Assembly (NCBI RefSeq): GCF_014529705.1
Contig: NZ_JAANIH010000082.1
Span: 1-36,171 of the forward strand
DNA length: 36,171 nucleotides
Origin: Bradyrhizobium campsiandrae
Lineage (GTDB): Bacteria > Pseudomonadota > Alphaproteobacteria > Rhizobiales > Xanthobacteraceae
Direction: 5' to 3'
Part shown: piece after piece, positions 15,970 to 24,193 of the stretch
Layout of the letters: each line of letters starts with the position of its first letter
Position numbering within the stretch: the first letter of the stretch is position 1
The notes under the pieces: model-generated
The model's input: the letters and a program-made list of their open reading frames with translations, nothing else
What the model was told of the DNA's origin: nothing
Database searches by the model: none
Translations under genes and position numbers: made by a program

Positions 15970-17163
15970 GTGCCAAAAGCAGTTGCAATATTGGGCGCAG
16001 CCGCCCTGCCGGTCGGAAAATGGCAGACGCCATCGGACTCGCCGACCCAGTTACTCGAGCACGAAGTTCTCGCGTCCCTCGTCGTCGATGCAACTCGGGA
16101 TGGCGGTGTCGAGCGGACCGACATCGGTTCTCTCGCATTTTCGCTGCCCCGGCCGTACACGCAGCAGAAGTACTTCGGCACGTTCATGGCGAATTATCTT
16201 CGCCTTCCGTGCGGCGCCTGCGTTTCCGAAACCATGGGAAACGGAATGACAGCGGGCCTTGCGTTCGAAGCTGCCTGTAACGAAATCCGGCTTGGGCGGA
16301 CGAAGGTAGCCCTGGCTCTCGGCATCAACTTCGAGACCGCCACCTCAGCGGCCGAGCATATGATGCGCTCCATGCGCACGACGGGAGACGTCGACTTTCA
16401 CGTTCCCTTCGGCTTTACGCCCATCTCTTGGTACGCAATGGACGCGGCTCGTTACATCCACGAGTTCAAGTCGTCGCGTGAAGAGCTTGCCAGCGTCGCG
16501 GTCAAGAATCGACGCCACGCGTCGCTGAATCCGTTGGCGCAATTTCGGAAGCCGATCACCCTCGAAGAGGTCCTGTCACAAGCTCCCATCGTAGAGCCAC
16601 TCGGCTTGTACGAAGTCCCGCCACGCAGCGACGGCGCGGTTTGCCTCGTACTCGCAGATGAAGACGTCGCCCGAGCATCGGGCAGGCCATATGTCCGAAT
16701 CCGCGGGCGAGGCTTTTATCACGAAGGTGCGCATCAAATTAATGAGATACCGAATGACATGATCGCGCTGCTCGCCGCCCGTACCGCCGGTCGGAGCGCC
16801 TACGAAGAAGCCGGCGTCACTCCCGAAGATATCGATCTTGCCGAGGTATACGCTCCCTGCACAATCATTGAGGTACTTGTCAGTGAAGCTCTTGGCTTTG
16901 CGCCCCGCGGTAAGGGAGCTGCGATGGCGAAGGCAGGCGAGACAACGCTTGGCGGCAGGATCCCAATCTGCACTTCTGGTGGCCTGCAGTCCCGCGGTCA
17001 CCCTGCTTATGTAACGCCGTTCTACAGCTTCGTGGAGGTAATGGACCAATTGCGCAACCGAGCAGGACAGAGACAGGTGCAGAATGCTCGACTCGCCGTC
17101 ACAAGCGCGGAACTTGGCAATTACAACGCAGCGCTTGTCCACGTCTTCGAGGCTGTCCAATGA
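15970..17163 (+). CDS. SCP-x-type thiolase-fold protein without catalytic cysteines, probable retro-aldolase
   Basis: 397 aa, GTG start with GGAGG 10 nt upstream. The fold is that of nonspecific lipid-transfer thiolases: ALALGINFET, ADEDVARASG, DIDLAEVYAPCTIIEVLVSE, CTSGGLQSRGHPA (His344) and ELGNYNAALVHVFE. The nucleophilic Cys region reads VSETMGNGMTAG, with Met89 in its place, and the second Cys region near the C-terminus reads TSAELGNYNAA without Cys. It therefore cannot act as a classical thiolase. Cys-less relatives (Ltp2, steroid aldolases) cleave 3-hydroxyacyl-CoA by retro-aldol reaction and need a DUF35 partner, which here overlaps the stop by 4 bp. Product class (ketone or aldehyde plus acetyl- or propionyl-CoA) is inference. 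Confidence 0.85.
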   Translation: MPKAVAILGAAALPVGKWQTPSDSPTQLLEHEVLASLVVDATRDGGVERTDIGSLAFSLPRPYTQQKYFGTFMANYLRLPCGACVSETMGNGMTAGLAFEAACNEIRLGRTKVALALGINFETATSAAEHMMRSMRTTGDVDFHVPFGFTPISWYAMDAARYIHEFKSSREELASVAVKNRRHASLNPLAQFRKPITLEEVLSQAPIVEPLGLYEVPPRSDGAVCLVLADEDVARASGRPYVRIRGRGFYHEGAHQINEIPNDMIALLAARTAGRSAYEEAGVTPEDIDLAEVYAPCTIIEVLVSEALGFAPRGKGAAMAKAGETTLGGRIPICTSGGLQSRGHPAYVTPFYSFVEVMDQLRNRAGQRQVQNARLAVTSAELGNYNAALVHVFEAVQ

Positions 17164-17618
17164 ATCTCCCTGTCATTTCGATCGGCCGTAAACGCTCCTT
17201 CCCTCCTCGCGTGACTGCGCATACCGAAAGATTTTGGCGGTCGCTCGAGAATGGCCAATTTGAGACGAGCCAATGCAACGACTGCGGAAAGAAGACGTTT
17301 CCACCGAAGCCGTTTTGCCCACATTGCTGGTCGAAGGATCTCACCTGGGCGCCGCTGGGGCGTTTCGGGCGGCTCTATTCACAGACTGTGATACATGCAG
17401 CACCGGCCGTATTCAGAAGCGAGGCTCCTTATCGCGTCTGTATCGTCGATCTCGATGAAGGCTTACGGCTCGCCACACTGCTCATGGCCGATCAACCGCC
17501 GGTGTTGGATGCGCGCCTGGAAATCGTGGCTTTACGCTACCTGGATGGCCCACTTTTTGCGGCTAGACCCTTGCCACACTCCTCACACCTGGTTTCAGAA
17601 CTTCTTCCGCCGAGCTGA
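17160..17618 (+). CDS. DUF35 Zn-ribbon / OB-fold protein, partner of the thiolase-like protein
   Basis: 152 aa. N-terminal helix (TAHTERFWRSLENGQF), a rubredoxin-like Zn ribbon with Cys39-x2-Cys42 and Cys53-x2-Cys56 (CNDCGKK, FCPHCW), then the OB domain (WAPLGRFGRLYSQTVIH, APYRVCIVDLDEGLRL). DUF35 proteins form complexes with SCP2-type thiolases and, in steroid catabolism, the DUF35 domain of ChsH2 is required for Ltp2 aldolase activity. Here it is a stand-alone protein. Its ATG is inside the thiolase stop (ATGA, 17160-17163), indicating equal production. Last gene of the plus-strand unit, convergent with the CaiB gene. Confidence 0.9.
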   Translation: MNLPVISIGRKRSFPPRVTAHTERFWRSLENGQFETSQCNDCGKKTFPPKPFCPHCWSKDLTWAPLGRFGRLYSQTVIHAAPAVFRSEAPYRVCIVDLDEGLRLATLLMADQPPVLDARLEIVALRYLDGPLFAARPLPHSSHLVSELLPPS

Positions 17619-17733
17619 TCAATTGCGCCGCAGCTCCAATGCTGTTCGCCCACGGTACTCCTCTGACCGGCATCTCTGGCGTGTGCACCAGCATCGGAGT
17701 AACTTGCCCGAAAGTCTAGAAGCCTTCGGCTGA

Positions 17734-19026
17734 TCAAGCCCTTGCCTTATCCGGTGAGCCTAGTGCGCCTGCCTGGCGGAGGCTCGAGATCTTGCCATCA
17801 TCGTAGCCAAGCACCGATCGAAGCACTTCATCTGTGTGCTGGCCTACGGCCGGCGCCGCACGTGGCGTGACCGCTGGTGTGTCGCTGAGACGAATTGGCG
17901 AACCGACATTCGGGATCCAGCCAACCACCGGATGAGGAATTTTCGTGACCAGACCGCGGGAACGAGCTTCGCCGGAATGCAAGGCCTCGCCTAGTGTACG
18001 TACTTCGCCATGCGGCACGGCAGCCGAGCGAAGTCTTTGTTGCCAATGGCTCCACGGATAGGCCGAGAACTCTTCTTCCAGCACCTTGAAGATAAACTCG
18101 CGGTTCTTGAGGCGATCCGCGGACCTGGCAAAATTGGGATTCTTAGCGAGATCCGGCCGATCGAGAACCTCGGTGACCAACCGTTGGAATATCTTGTCGT
18201 TTCCGCAGATAAGATAGAACGGGTGGTCCGAGGTGGCAAAAACTCCCGTCGGACAGGTATCTGGGCTTGTGTTACCGTGCCGCTGAGGGTCTTTGCCTGT
18301 CATAAGCTGCTGCATCGAAGCAAAGCCTGTCATCAGGATTGCGGTATCGAACAACGCCACCTCAAGCTGCTGACCTTTTCCAGTACGCTCGCGAGCAAGG
18401 AGTGCAAGAAGGATCGCATTGGACGCCATCATCGCTGTTGATATGTCCATCACGGACGCGCTACTGCGAACGCCGGGTCGGTCGGCATACCCGTTCATAG
18501 AGATGAATCCGCTTTCGGCCTGCGCGACGGGATCGAAGCCCAACCGATCTGCATAGGGGCCTTCGCGGCCATAAGCCGATACCGAACAATAGATGAGCCG
18601 CGGATTGAGAGTTGCACACCGTTCATAACCGAGCCCAAAACGCGACATCACGTCCGTTGAGAAGTTTTCGATCAGAACATCCGCCTGAGCAATAAGGTCC
18701 AAGGCAACCTGGACCCCTTCAGGGGTCTTTACGTCAATGGCGACGCTCCGCTTGTTTCGATTGGTCCACAAAAACGGGCCACCCTGCGCTGGCATCGCGG
18801 GATCCTGTGGCGGATAGTATCTAAAATCGTCCCCCTTCAACGGCGGCTCGATCTTGATCACGTCGGCCCCAAAATCGGCCAAGATCATCGTCGCCAGAGG
18901 TCCAGCGATAAAGTGCGTAAGGTCAACGACCTTCAGACCGTTGACGGCGCTTGGCTTTGTTTCATCACGCGTGGGGTGAACCGGCAGGTCGTCGATTCTG
19001 CGTTTCTCGAACATCTGGTCGTCCAT
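17734..19026 (-). CDS. CaiB/BaiF (class III) CoA-transferase, module 2
   Basis: 430 aa. Family signature LKVVDLTHFIAGPLATMILA, then NRNKRSVAIDV, SVSAYGREGPYADR, GFDPVAQA and the expected catalytic Asp in SASVMDISTAMM. It is not closely alike to the module 1 enzyme outside these motifs. ATG 19026 lies only 5 nt from the operator block 19032-19059, and the best promoter (-35 TTGACG 19071-19066, 16-bp spacer, -10 CATAAT 19049-19044) would put the transcript start about 10 nt before the ATG, so the message is nearly leaderless and has no Shine-Dalgarno site. It probably supplies the CoA ester that enters the ACAD-MaoC-aldolase route of module 2. Confidence 0.88.
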   Translation of the reverse strand: MDDQMFEKRRIDDLPVHPTRDETKPSAVNGLKVVDLTHFIAGPLATMILADFGADVIKIEPPLKGDDFRYYPPQDPAMPAQGGPFLWTNRNKRSVAIDVKTPEGVQVALDLIAQADVLIENFSTDVMSRFGLGYERCATLNPRLIYCSVSAYGREGPYADRLGFDPVAQAESGFISMNGYADRPGVRSSASVMDISTAMMASNAILLALLARERTGKGQQLEVALFDTAILMTGFASMQQLMTGKDPQRHGNTSPDTCPTGVFATSDHPFYLICGNDKIFQRLVTEVLDRPDLAKNPNFARSADRLKNREFIFKVLEEEFSAYPWSHWQQRLRSAAVPHGEVRTLGEALHSGEARSRGLVTKIPHPVVGWIPNVGSPIRLSDTPAVTPRAAPAVGQHTDEVLRSVLGYDDGKISSLRQAGALGSPDKARA

Positions 19027-19031
19027 TACTT

Positions 19032-19059
19032 ATTGGTCTGACCATTATGTCATTAGACC
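19032..19059. promoter_or_regulatory. conserved operator, site 2 (module 2)
   Basis: 28-bp block nearly identical to 15897-15925. It contains the perfect palindrome TGGTCTGACCA (19034-19044), the pattern expected for FadR/PdhR-type GntR regulators (TGGTnnnACCA), and attagacc (19052-19059). It covers the predicted -10 box of the CaiB gene, so binding should block transcription. Confidence 0.75.
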
Positions 19060-19071
19060 GCCTTTCGTCAA
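19044..19071 (-). promoter_or_regulatory. promoter of the module 2 CaiB gene
   Basis: Minus strand: TTGACG at 19071-19066 and CATAAT at 19049-19044, with 16 bp between. It overlaps the operator at 19032-19059. Confidence 0.6.
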
Positions 19072-19398
19072 CTCATCAGACGAGGACGCCGCAATCTAAA
19101 CAAGACCATGCCGCTGGGATGTGTTCGCAGTTCGTACGCACTGGCGGGCAGCCCTTGTGGAGAGCCGGGGCGCGTGATGAACACTCGGCGGATGGCCATT
19201 ATTCCTCCGTAACGGCCGACATTGATCGACGATGACGAGAGAACACAGTTAATTGTTGGCGCCCTTCACGTTGACAAGGGGTGTTCGCACCCTTGCTCAA
19301 CGCTATCGGTTGCCTCCGGTTTGCTCCGCTATTGTTGATCAATCAGTTTCAGCCGAGCTTCGGAAGGGATCCGCGCCGACGGCGCCTTCGGGAACCGG
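19072..19398. other. non-coding spacer between modules 2 and 3
   Basis: About 330 bp with no frame that resembles a known protein and no clear intrinsic terminator. A single TGATCAATCA at 19336-19345 resembles the core of the repeats at 28535-28572 but lies downstream of the TetR stop. It marks the seam between two differently regulated modules. Confidence 0.5.
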
Positions 19399-20064
19399 TT
19401 ACGTCGACGGACGCACAGCGGAGGCGTGCCTGCTATATCGAGTGCGCCCGGAGGAGGTCAGACTGCCTGTCAGCACGGTCTCCAAGCTTTCGGCGATATA
19501 GTCTTCCAGTTCAATGCACGACTTGAAATACCAGCTCTTCAGCGCCCAGCCATGTGCCATCAAGACAACCTGGTACGTCAGCACGTCGACGTTCAGATCG
19601 CGCATGAGGCCAGCATTGATACAGTCGCGTATCGCTTCGGCGATGATATTGTTCGTTTCAATCTCAAGCTGCTGGATCACTTGACGCCGGTCCGGCGACA
19701 ACGATTTGGTGGATCTGTATGCAAGCACCGTGGCCGCGCGGTGCTTGTCCACGACCCTGCAATAGGCTTCGATCGCTCGCACCAGACGCTCGAGCGGGTT
19801 AGCCACACCCGCCATCGCCTTGGGAATCTCCTCGGCGTAGGCGTTGACCACCTGCTGAAGCACGAGCAGCAGAACATCTTCCTTCTCGCGAACGTAAAGA
19901 TACACGCCCCCGTAGCTGATGCCGGCCTTCTTCGCTATATCCTTGATGGTCGTTTTGTAAAAGCCCTGCTTCGCGAACAGTTCGGTGGCCGCCTCGACGA
20001 TTTGCTTACGCCGTTTTTCAACGAGCGCTGGATCTTCGACGACTGAGGAGACGCTGATGGACAT
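19399..20064 (-). CDS. TetR-family transcriptional regulator
   Basis: 221 aa. The N-terminal TetR HTH is complete (about residues 20-66: QIVEAATELFAKQGFYKTTI, DIAKKAGISYGGVYLYVREK). The C-terminal ligand domain is of the acyl-CoA/fatty-acid responsive kind in size, but the ligand cannot be read. It is the last gene of the nine-gene minus-strand operon 28515-19399, 21 bp after the SDR stop. The natural target is the twin repeat at 28535-28572, where this operon and the divergent transporter operon start, giving negative feedback. The classical cyclohexanecarboxylate cluster of Rhodopseudomonas palustris instead uses a MarR-type repressor (BadR), so control differs here. Confidence 0.88.
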   Translation of the reverse strand: MSISVSSVVEDPALVEKRRKQIVEAATELFAKQGFYKTTIKDIAKKAGISYGGVYLYVREKEDVLLLVLQQVVNAYAEEIPKAMAGVANPLERLVRAIEAYCRVVDKHRAATVLAYRSTKSLSPDRRQVIQQLEIETNNIIAEAIRDCINAGLMRDLNVDVLTYQVVLMAHGWALKSWYFKSCIELEDYIAESLETVLTGSLTSSGRTRYSRHASAVRPST

Positions 20065-20085
20065 GCAGAGATTGATTCCTTTGTT

Positions 20086-20880
20086 TCAATTATAGGCGGA
20101 ATTCACTCCGGAAGCATCGAATGCTCCGCCGAAGGCCGTATAACCGCCATCCACCGGCAGGACGGCTCCTGTGACATAGGACGCATCATCGGAAGCGAGA
20201 AACGCCACGACCCGCGCGATCTCCTCTGGAGCGGCCATCCGCCCCAGCGGGGTCCGGGCACGGATGCGCCCGGCATCAACCTTGCCGTCGGCTATGAGCG
20301 CCGCCACCAACTGCGTCTCGACATAGCCGGGAGCCACGGCATTCACCCGGATCCCCAGATGCGCCCATTCGCAGGCGAGCACGCGCGTCATCATGCCGAC
20401 GGCAGCCTTGGCCGCGGAATAGGCGGTGCGCACGGGAACGCCGACGACGCCGGCGACCGAGCCGAGATTGACAATGACGCCACCGCCTTGTTCCGCCATC
20501 TTTGCGGCCACCGCCCTCGAGACGAGGAAACTTCCGCTGACGTGAACCGCTATCGTCCGCTCGAATCGCTCGAGCGTTTGCGACAACGTTTGTGTGCCGC
20601 CGTCGCTGATTCCGGCGTTATTCACTAGAACGTTGATCCGGCCGAATGCACGCATCGTTCGGTCGACCGCATCGGTGACTTCCACCTCTCGCGAGACGTC
20701 CGCCTTTAAGGCAAGATGGGTTCCACCCAGCGCCTCGGCGGCGCGACTCGCCGCCTCCAGATCAATATCGACAACGGCGACCCGCATACCACGTTCGGCT
20801 AGGCAGCGCGCGATCGCAAAGCCGATGCCGGTTGCCGCACCAGTGACGAGAGCCGTCCCACTGCCGATCGGGGATTCCAT
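20086..20880 (-). CDS. short-chain dehydrogenase/reductase (SDR), classical
   Basis: 264 aa from ATG 20880. Rossmann Gly motif TGAATGIG, Asp ending the second strand (VVDID, NAD preference), VNNAGIS, NLGSVAGV with Ser, YSAAKAA (Tyr-Lys pair), NAVAPGYVET and the C-terminal SYVTGAVLPVDGGY: a complete classical SDR. The frame extends to a TTG at 20904 that would overlap the BadI-like stop, but no good ribosome site favours it. It is the eighth gene of the module 3 operon. One of three SDRs in it; since the BadH-like protein (23408-24151) takes the known 2-hydroxy dehydrogenase step, this one may oxidise a hydroxyl on a substituted ring or side chain. Confidence 0.85.
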   Translation of the reverse strand: MESPIGSGTALVTGAATGIGFAIARCLAERGMRVAVVDIDLEAASRAAEALGGTHLALKADVSREVEVTDAVDRTMRAFGRINVLVNNAGISDGGTQTLSQTLERFERTIAVHVSGSFLVSRAVAAKMAEQGGGVIVNLGSVAGVVGVPVRTAYSAAKAAVGMMTRVLACEWAHLGIRVNAVAPGYVETQLVAALIADGKVDAGRIRARTPLGRMAAPEEIARVVAFLASDDASYVTGAVLPVDGGYTAFGGAFDASGVNSAYN

Positions 20881-20900
20881 GGCTGTGCTTACCCGGCCGG

Positions 20901-21686
20901 TCAACGAAAGCGCGCGAAATCAGCGGTCCGCTTTTCGAGGAAGGCGGTCCGGCCTTCTTTCGCCTCTTCCGAATTGACGAAGGAGGCAAGTCCGTCCGCC
21001 GCCATCTTCACTTGGCCAAAAATGTGGGCGCTGTCGGCGTTGAACGCGTGCTTGAGGAATTTGAGCGCCGTCGGGCTCAGGCCCACCGCCTGTTTTGCAA
21101 GCGCGCGCGCTTCCTCCATCAGCTTGTCGGCCGGCACGACCCTGTTGACGAGGCCCCACTGCAGCGCGGTCTGCGCATCGTATTGCTGGCAGAAGAACCA
21201 GATCTCACGCGCCCGCTTCTCGCCGACGGTGCGGGCCAGATAGGCCGACCCCCAACCGGCGTCGAAGGAGCCCACCCGCGGTCCGGCCTGGCCGAATTTC
21301 GCATGCTCTGCCGCAATCGTGACGTCGCAAATGACGTGAATGACGTGGCCACCGCCGATCGCATAGCCGTTAACCGCACAGATCACCGGCTTTGGAATAT
21401 TGCGGATCACCATGTGCAGATCGTCGATCTCCCACAGGCCGTTCTCAGAAGTGCCGTAGGTGCCCTTCTCCTGCATCTCCTTCTGATCGCCGCCGACGCA
21501 GAACGCCTTGGTTCCGGCCGCGGTCAGAATGACGCAACCCGCGTTCTTTTCGGCCCAGGCGCGCTTGAAGGCGTGGATCAATTCCTCGATCGTACGGCCG
21601 CGGAAGCAATTGAGGCGATCTGCTCGATTGATCGTTATCGTCGCGATGCCTTCGCTGACGTCGTACAGAATGTCGCTGTAATTCAT
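20901..21686 (-). CDS. badI: 2-ketocyclohexanecarboxyl-CoA hydrolase (BadI-like, crotonase family)
   Basis: 261 aa, the length of BadI. The crotonase fold follows BadI/MenB type members closely: ITINRADRLNCFRGRTIEEL, AFCVGGDQKE, VICAVNGYAIGGGHV, GQAGPRVGSFDAGWGSAYLA and VGEKRAREIWFFCQQYDAQT. BadI hydrolytically opens 2-ketocyclohexane-1-carboxyl-CoA to pimelyl-CoA; MenB carries out the reverse type of ring chemistry and shares the same motifs. No menaquinone genes are present, and BadH-, AliA- and AliB-like genes are in the same operon, so the hydrolase role is favoured. The ring may carry substituents. A naphthoate synthase-like function is the alternative. Confidence 0.85.
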   Translation of the reverse strand: MNYSDILYDVSEGIATITINRADRLNCFRGRTIEELIHAFKRAWAEKNAGCVILTAAGTKAFCVGGDQKEMQEKGTYGTSENGLWEIDDLHMVIRNIPKPVICAVNGYAIGGGHVIHVICDVTIAAEHAKFGQAGPRVGSFDAGWGSAYLARTVGEKRAREIWFFCQQYDAQTALQWGLVNRVVPADKLMEEARALAKQAVGLSPTALKFLKHAFNADSAHIFGQVKMAADGLASFVNSEEAKEGRTAFLEKRTADFARFR

Positions 21687-21716
21687 GATCTTCTCCTTTG
21701 ATTTGCTTGTTCCATC

Positions 21717-23411
21717 TTATCCGAGGATCACGCGCTGAGGATCGAAGTTGCGCAGCAGCGCGAGTTCTCCGCCGCCTGGCGGATCGAAGCGTGCGAGCTT
21801 TTCGGCAGGTCGCACCTCACGCCCGCAACGTTCAGCGATAGCGGCGAGGCTTGCTTGTTCGTCGCCCGCCGCGCACATCACCCCGCTTACGATCAGGTCG
21901 CCGTTGTTGTCGCGCGAAAGAAGCCCGAGGTCCGTCGCGACGCCCGCGTGATTGCGGATCGGCGTCGTGACGAACGGTAGTTCGTCGACGAAGCGTCCGG
22001 GTTTGAGAGGCATGACGACGAGACAGCGTGCTGCACCCGACGCGAGATCGTTGGCGCCGCCGGAGCCGACGATCAGGCCGCCGTCCGGCGCGCGGGACGA
22101 GTTGATATTGCCGTGCCTGTCGATTTGACCAGCGGCAAGCATAGCGAGGCAATTCTTCGCATTGGCCCCGGCGAGCACCCCCAACGTTTGGATGAAGCTT
22201 GCATGGAACAGCGAGGAGGCTGCATTCGGCCGGTTGAAGAGATAGGGATCGCCGAGGATAGGTCGAAAACCGACCATGCCGGTTTCGGCGATCAGCGCGG
22301 TAGTGACGCCGCGCTCTTGGCATCGACGTTCAGCTCCCCAGGCGGCGATATGTGCAAGCCCGATGCCCGCGAACAAGGTCTCAGCGCGGCCGGCCGTCGC
22401 TTCCCGCTCGGCGATGCGCATTGCAAGGACTGCCGCGCGCTCCTCCGCAGAGGGCGGCTCGCCAGCACCCCTGGGCTCGGCAGGCGTCGGCGCGATTGCT
22501 TCGCCGCGCAATCGCGCGAGGCGGCCGGCGCCGAGCCGACGCAAGTAGGACTCATGATCGGTCGAGAACACCCAGTCCTCGACCCAGGTGCGCAGCTTCG
22601 CTGGATCGCGGACGATCGACCGCAACATCTGGCGAAACGCATAGTCCTCAGCGTAGGATGCGACGCCTTCGGCCTCCGACCAAACAAACTGCCCCTGCGG
22701 ATGCGCGCCGAACGGGGCTTCAACCACGTGAGCGACCAAATGCCCGGGAATGCCCGTGCGTGGCCCGATCTCGCGAAATTCGCGCGGCGAGATAACGCGA
22801 TCAGCCGTTACGACCACCTTCCGAGCGGCATAGATGCCCCAGCTCTCTTCCGCATCGGGGGCGTGCACGATCGCGTTACCGAGAGTGTCGGCAACGGGCG
22901 CATGCATGAATGTCACGTCCGGGCGCAAAGGTGCGATGACGGCCGTCTCCTTGCCGGTAAACGGATCGGCAACGATCGTCCGCGAGCTGTCACGCCACAG
23001 GCTCGAGCCGCGCAGGCTATTCGTCGGAACGAAAGGCCAACCCATGGCGCCAGCCATCAGCCGCAGCGTCATGGTGAGATTGGTCCAGTCCGGGTCGCTG
23101 TCCTTGTACGCGGCATAAGCAAGCTGCAATTGCCGGGAAGGCGAAGGTGCGGGGTAGGTGCCGCCGGCAAAAGCCGATTCCATGTGTGCAACTGCGCCCG
23201 CGGCGACAAGGATCGACGCGTATTCGAGCAATCCGGTCGCGACAAGATTGAGACAGGCGCGATCGCGGAACTGGCGCGCGACCTCGAAAGCCGCAGCATG
23301 CGAACGATTGTGCGTGAACGCAAATAGTAGCGTTGCGCCGGGTGCGACCGTCGCCTGCACCGCCTTGCTCAATGAGGTCGTCTTGCTCATGTCCGCACTC
23401 GAAAGCTTCAT
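21717..23411 (-). CDS. fused class I CoA-transferase (glutaconate CoA-transferase A+B type)
   Basis: 564 aa from ATG 23411, which overlaps the BadH-like stop (ATGA). It joins two halves normally encoded by separate genes: an alpha part (about 1-295; LRLMAGAMGWPFVPTNSLRG, FMHAPVADTLGNA) and a beta part (about 325-564; LFAGIGLAHIAAWGAERRC, AAGQIDRHGNINSS, VGSGGANDLASG). The linker is rich in Ala, Pro and Glu. Glu376 in ALIAETGMVGF is at the position of the CoA-accepting Glu of class I transferases. A ring-opening hydrolase of the related IpdAB type is an alternative, but that beta subunit lacks this Glu. A transferase is not part of the known Bad/Ali pathway; it may exchange CoA between the ring acid and a dicarboxylyl-CoA such as pimelyl-CoA. 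Confidence 0.82.
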   Translation of the reverse strand: MKLSSADMSKTTSLSKAVQATVAPGATLLFAFTHNRSHAAAFEVARQFRDRACLNLVATGLLEYASILVAAGAVAHMESAFAGGTYPAPSPSRQLQLAYAAYKDSDPDWTNLTMTLRLMAGAMGWPFVPTNSLRGSSLWRDSSRTIVADPFTGKETAVIAPLRPDVTFMHAPVADTLGNAIVHAPDAEESWGIYAARKVVVTADRVISPREFREIGPRTGIPGHLVAHVVEAPFGAHPQGQFVWSEAEGVASYAEDYAFRQMLRSIVRDPAKLRTWVEDWVFSTDHESYLRRLGAGRLARLRGEAIAPTPAEPRGAGEPPSAEERAAVLAMRIAEREATAGRAETLFAGIGLAHIAAWGAERRCQERGVTTALIAETGMVGFRPILGDPYLFNRPNAASSLFHASFIQTLGVLAGANAKNCLAMLAAGQIDRHGNINSSRAPDGGLIVGSGGANDLASGAARCLVVMPLKPGRFVDELPFVTTPIRNHAGVATDLGLLSRDNNGDLIVSGVMCAAGDEQASLAAIAERCGREVRPAEKLARFDPPGGGELALLRNFDPQRVILG

Positions 23412-24151
23412 CCAACCATCGTCAGGCCGCCGCTTACGCTCAGCACCTGACCGGTGATGAAGCTCGACCGGTCCGAGGCGAAGAAAAGCACCGCGTCCGC
23501 GATCTCCGAGGGCTTGGCGACACGCTTCATCGGAATGGCATTGGCCAAGGCAATCCGCGCCTTCTCCGACTGCGAAGCGAACAGCGGCGTGTCGGTCGGT
23601 CCGGGGCAGACGCAGTTGACGCGGACATTCTGCCGCGTCACCTCGCGTGCAAGCGACTTGGTGAAGGCGATCACGCCGCCCTTGGCGCCGGCGTAAACGG
23701 TCTCGCCGAACGAGCCAACGCGGCCGGCGTCGCTCGCAACATTGACGATGCGCCCCGAGTTGGAGGCGAACAGAAGCGGTAACATCGCCCGGGTGACCTG
23801 CACCGGACCCATAAAGTTGAGGCCGACGATCTTCGCCCAGTATTCGCGCGTGTTGTTGATGAATGGCTCGATGACGTCCCATCCGGCCGCATTGACCAGC
23901 ACGTCAAGCCGTCCAAGTTCGGTTTCGATTCTGTTTGCGAGCGATTCGGCCGAATCCGGGTCGGTGACGTCGAGCCGCATGAACCGCACGTCGCCCGTGG
24001 ACTTCAAATCGTTGGCAGCCCTCTCACCGGCGTCGGCGTTAATGTCGGTGAGTGCGACCTGCGCCCCGACTTCGGCAAAGGCTTTTGCGGTGGCCAGTCC
24101 AATGCCGGAAGCGGCCCCCGTCACGACGACCGTCTTACCTTTGAATTTCAT
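23408..24151 (-). CDS. badH: 2-hydroxycyclohexanecarboxyl-CoA dehydrogenase (BadH-like SDR)
   Basis: 247 aa from ATG 24151 (GGAG 6 nt upstream; an earlier ATG at 24163 lacks a site). Complete SDR: TGAASGIG, LTDIN (Asp for NAD), VNAAGWDVIEPF, NVASDAGRVGSFGETVYAGA with Ser, Tyr and Lys in place, VCPGPTDTPLF and ITGQVLSVSGGLTM. The GWD..PF, ASDA.RVGS.GE.VYA, CPGPTDT and VLSVSGGLTM segments are those of BadH, which oxidises 2-hydroxy- to 2-ketocyclohexane-1-carboxyl-CoA with NAD+. BadI-like hydrolase gene is in the same operon, supporting the call. The ring substituents that the enzyme accepts cannot be read. Confidence 0.85.
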   Translation of the reverse strand: MKFKGKTVVVTGAASGIGLATAKAFAEVGAQVALTDINADAGERAANDLKSTGDVRFMRLDVTDPDSAESLANRIETELGRLDVLVNAAGWDVIEPFINNTREYWAKIVGLNFMGPVQVTRAMLPLLFASNSGRIVNVASDAGRVGSFGETVYAGAKGGVIAFTKSLAREVTRQNVRVNCVCPGPTDTPLFASQSEKARIALANAIPMKRVAKPSEIADAVLFFASDRSSFITGQVLSVSGGLTMVG

Positions 24152-24193
24152 TTGCTGCTCCATACTGAACGGGTGAAGATCGCTTGGCTCGAT

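Noticed and set aside
19336..19345. Third TetR operator core (TGATCAATCA)
   Set aside because: Only 10 bp match, lies downstream of the TetR stop and away from any start; a semi-palindromic 10-mer can occur by chance in 36 kb.
22113..23327. Plus-strand 404-codon frame opposite the CoA-transferase
   Set aside because: Shadow frame; Arg/Ala-rich without conserved motifs.
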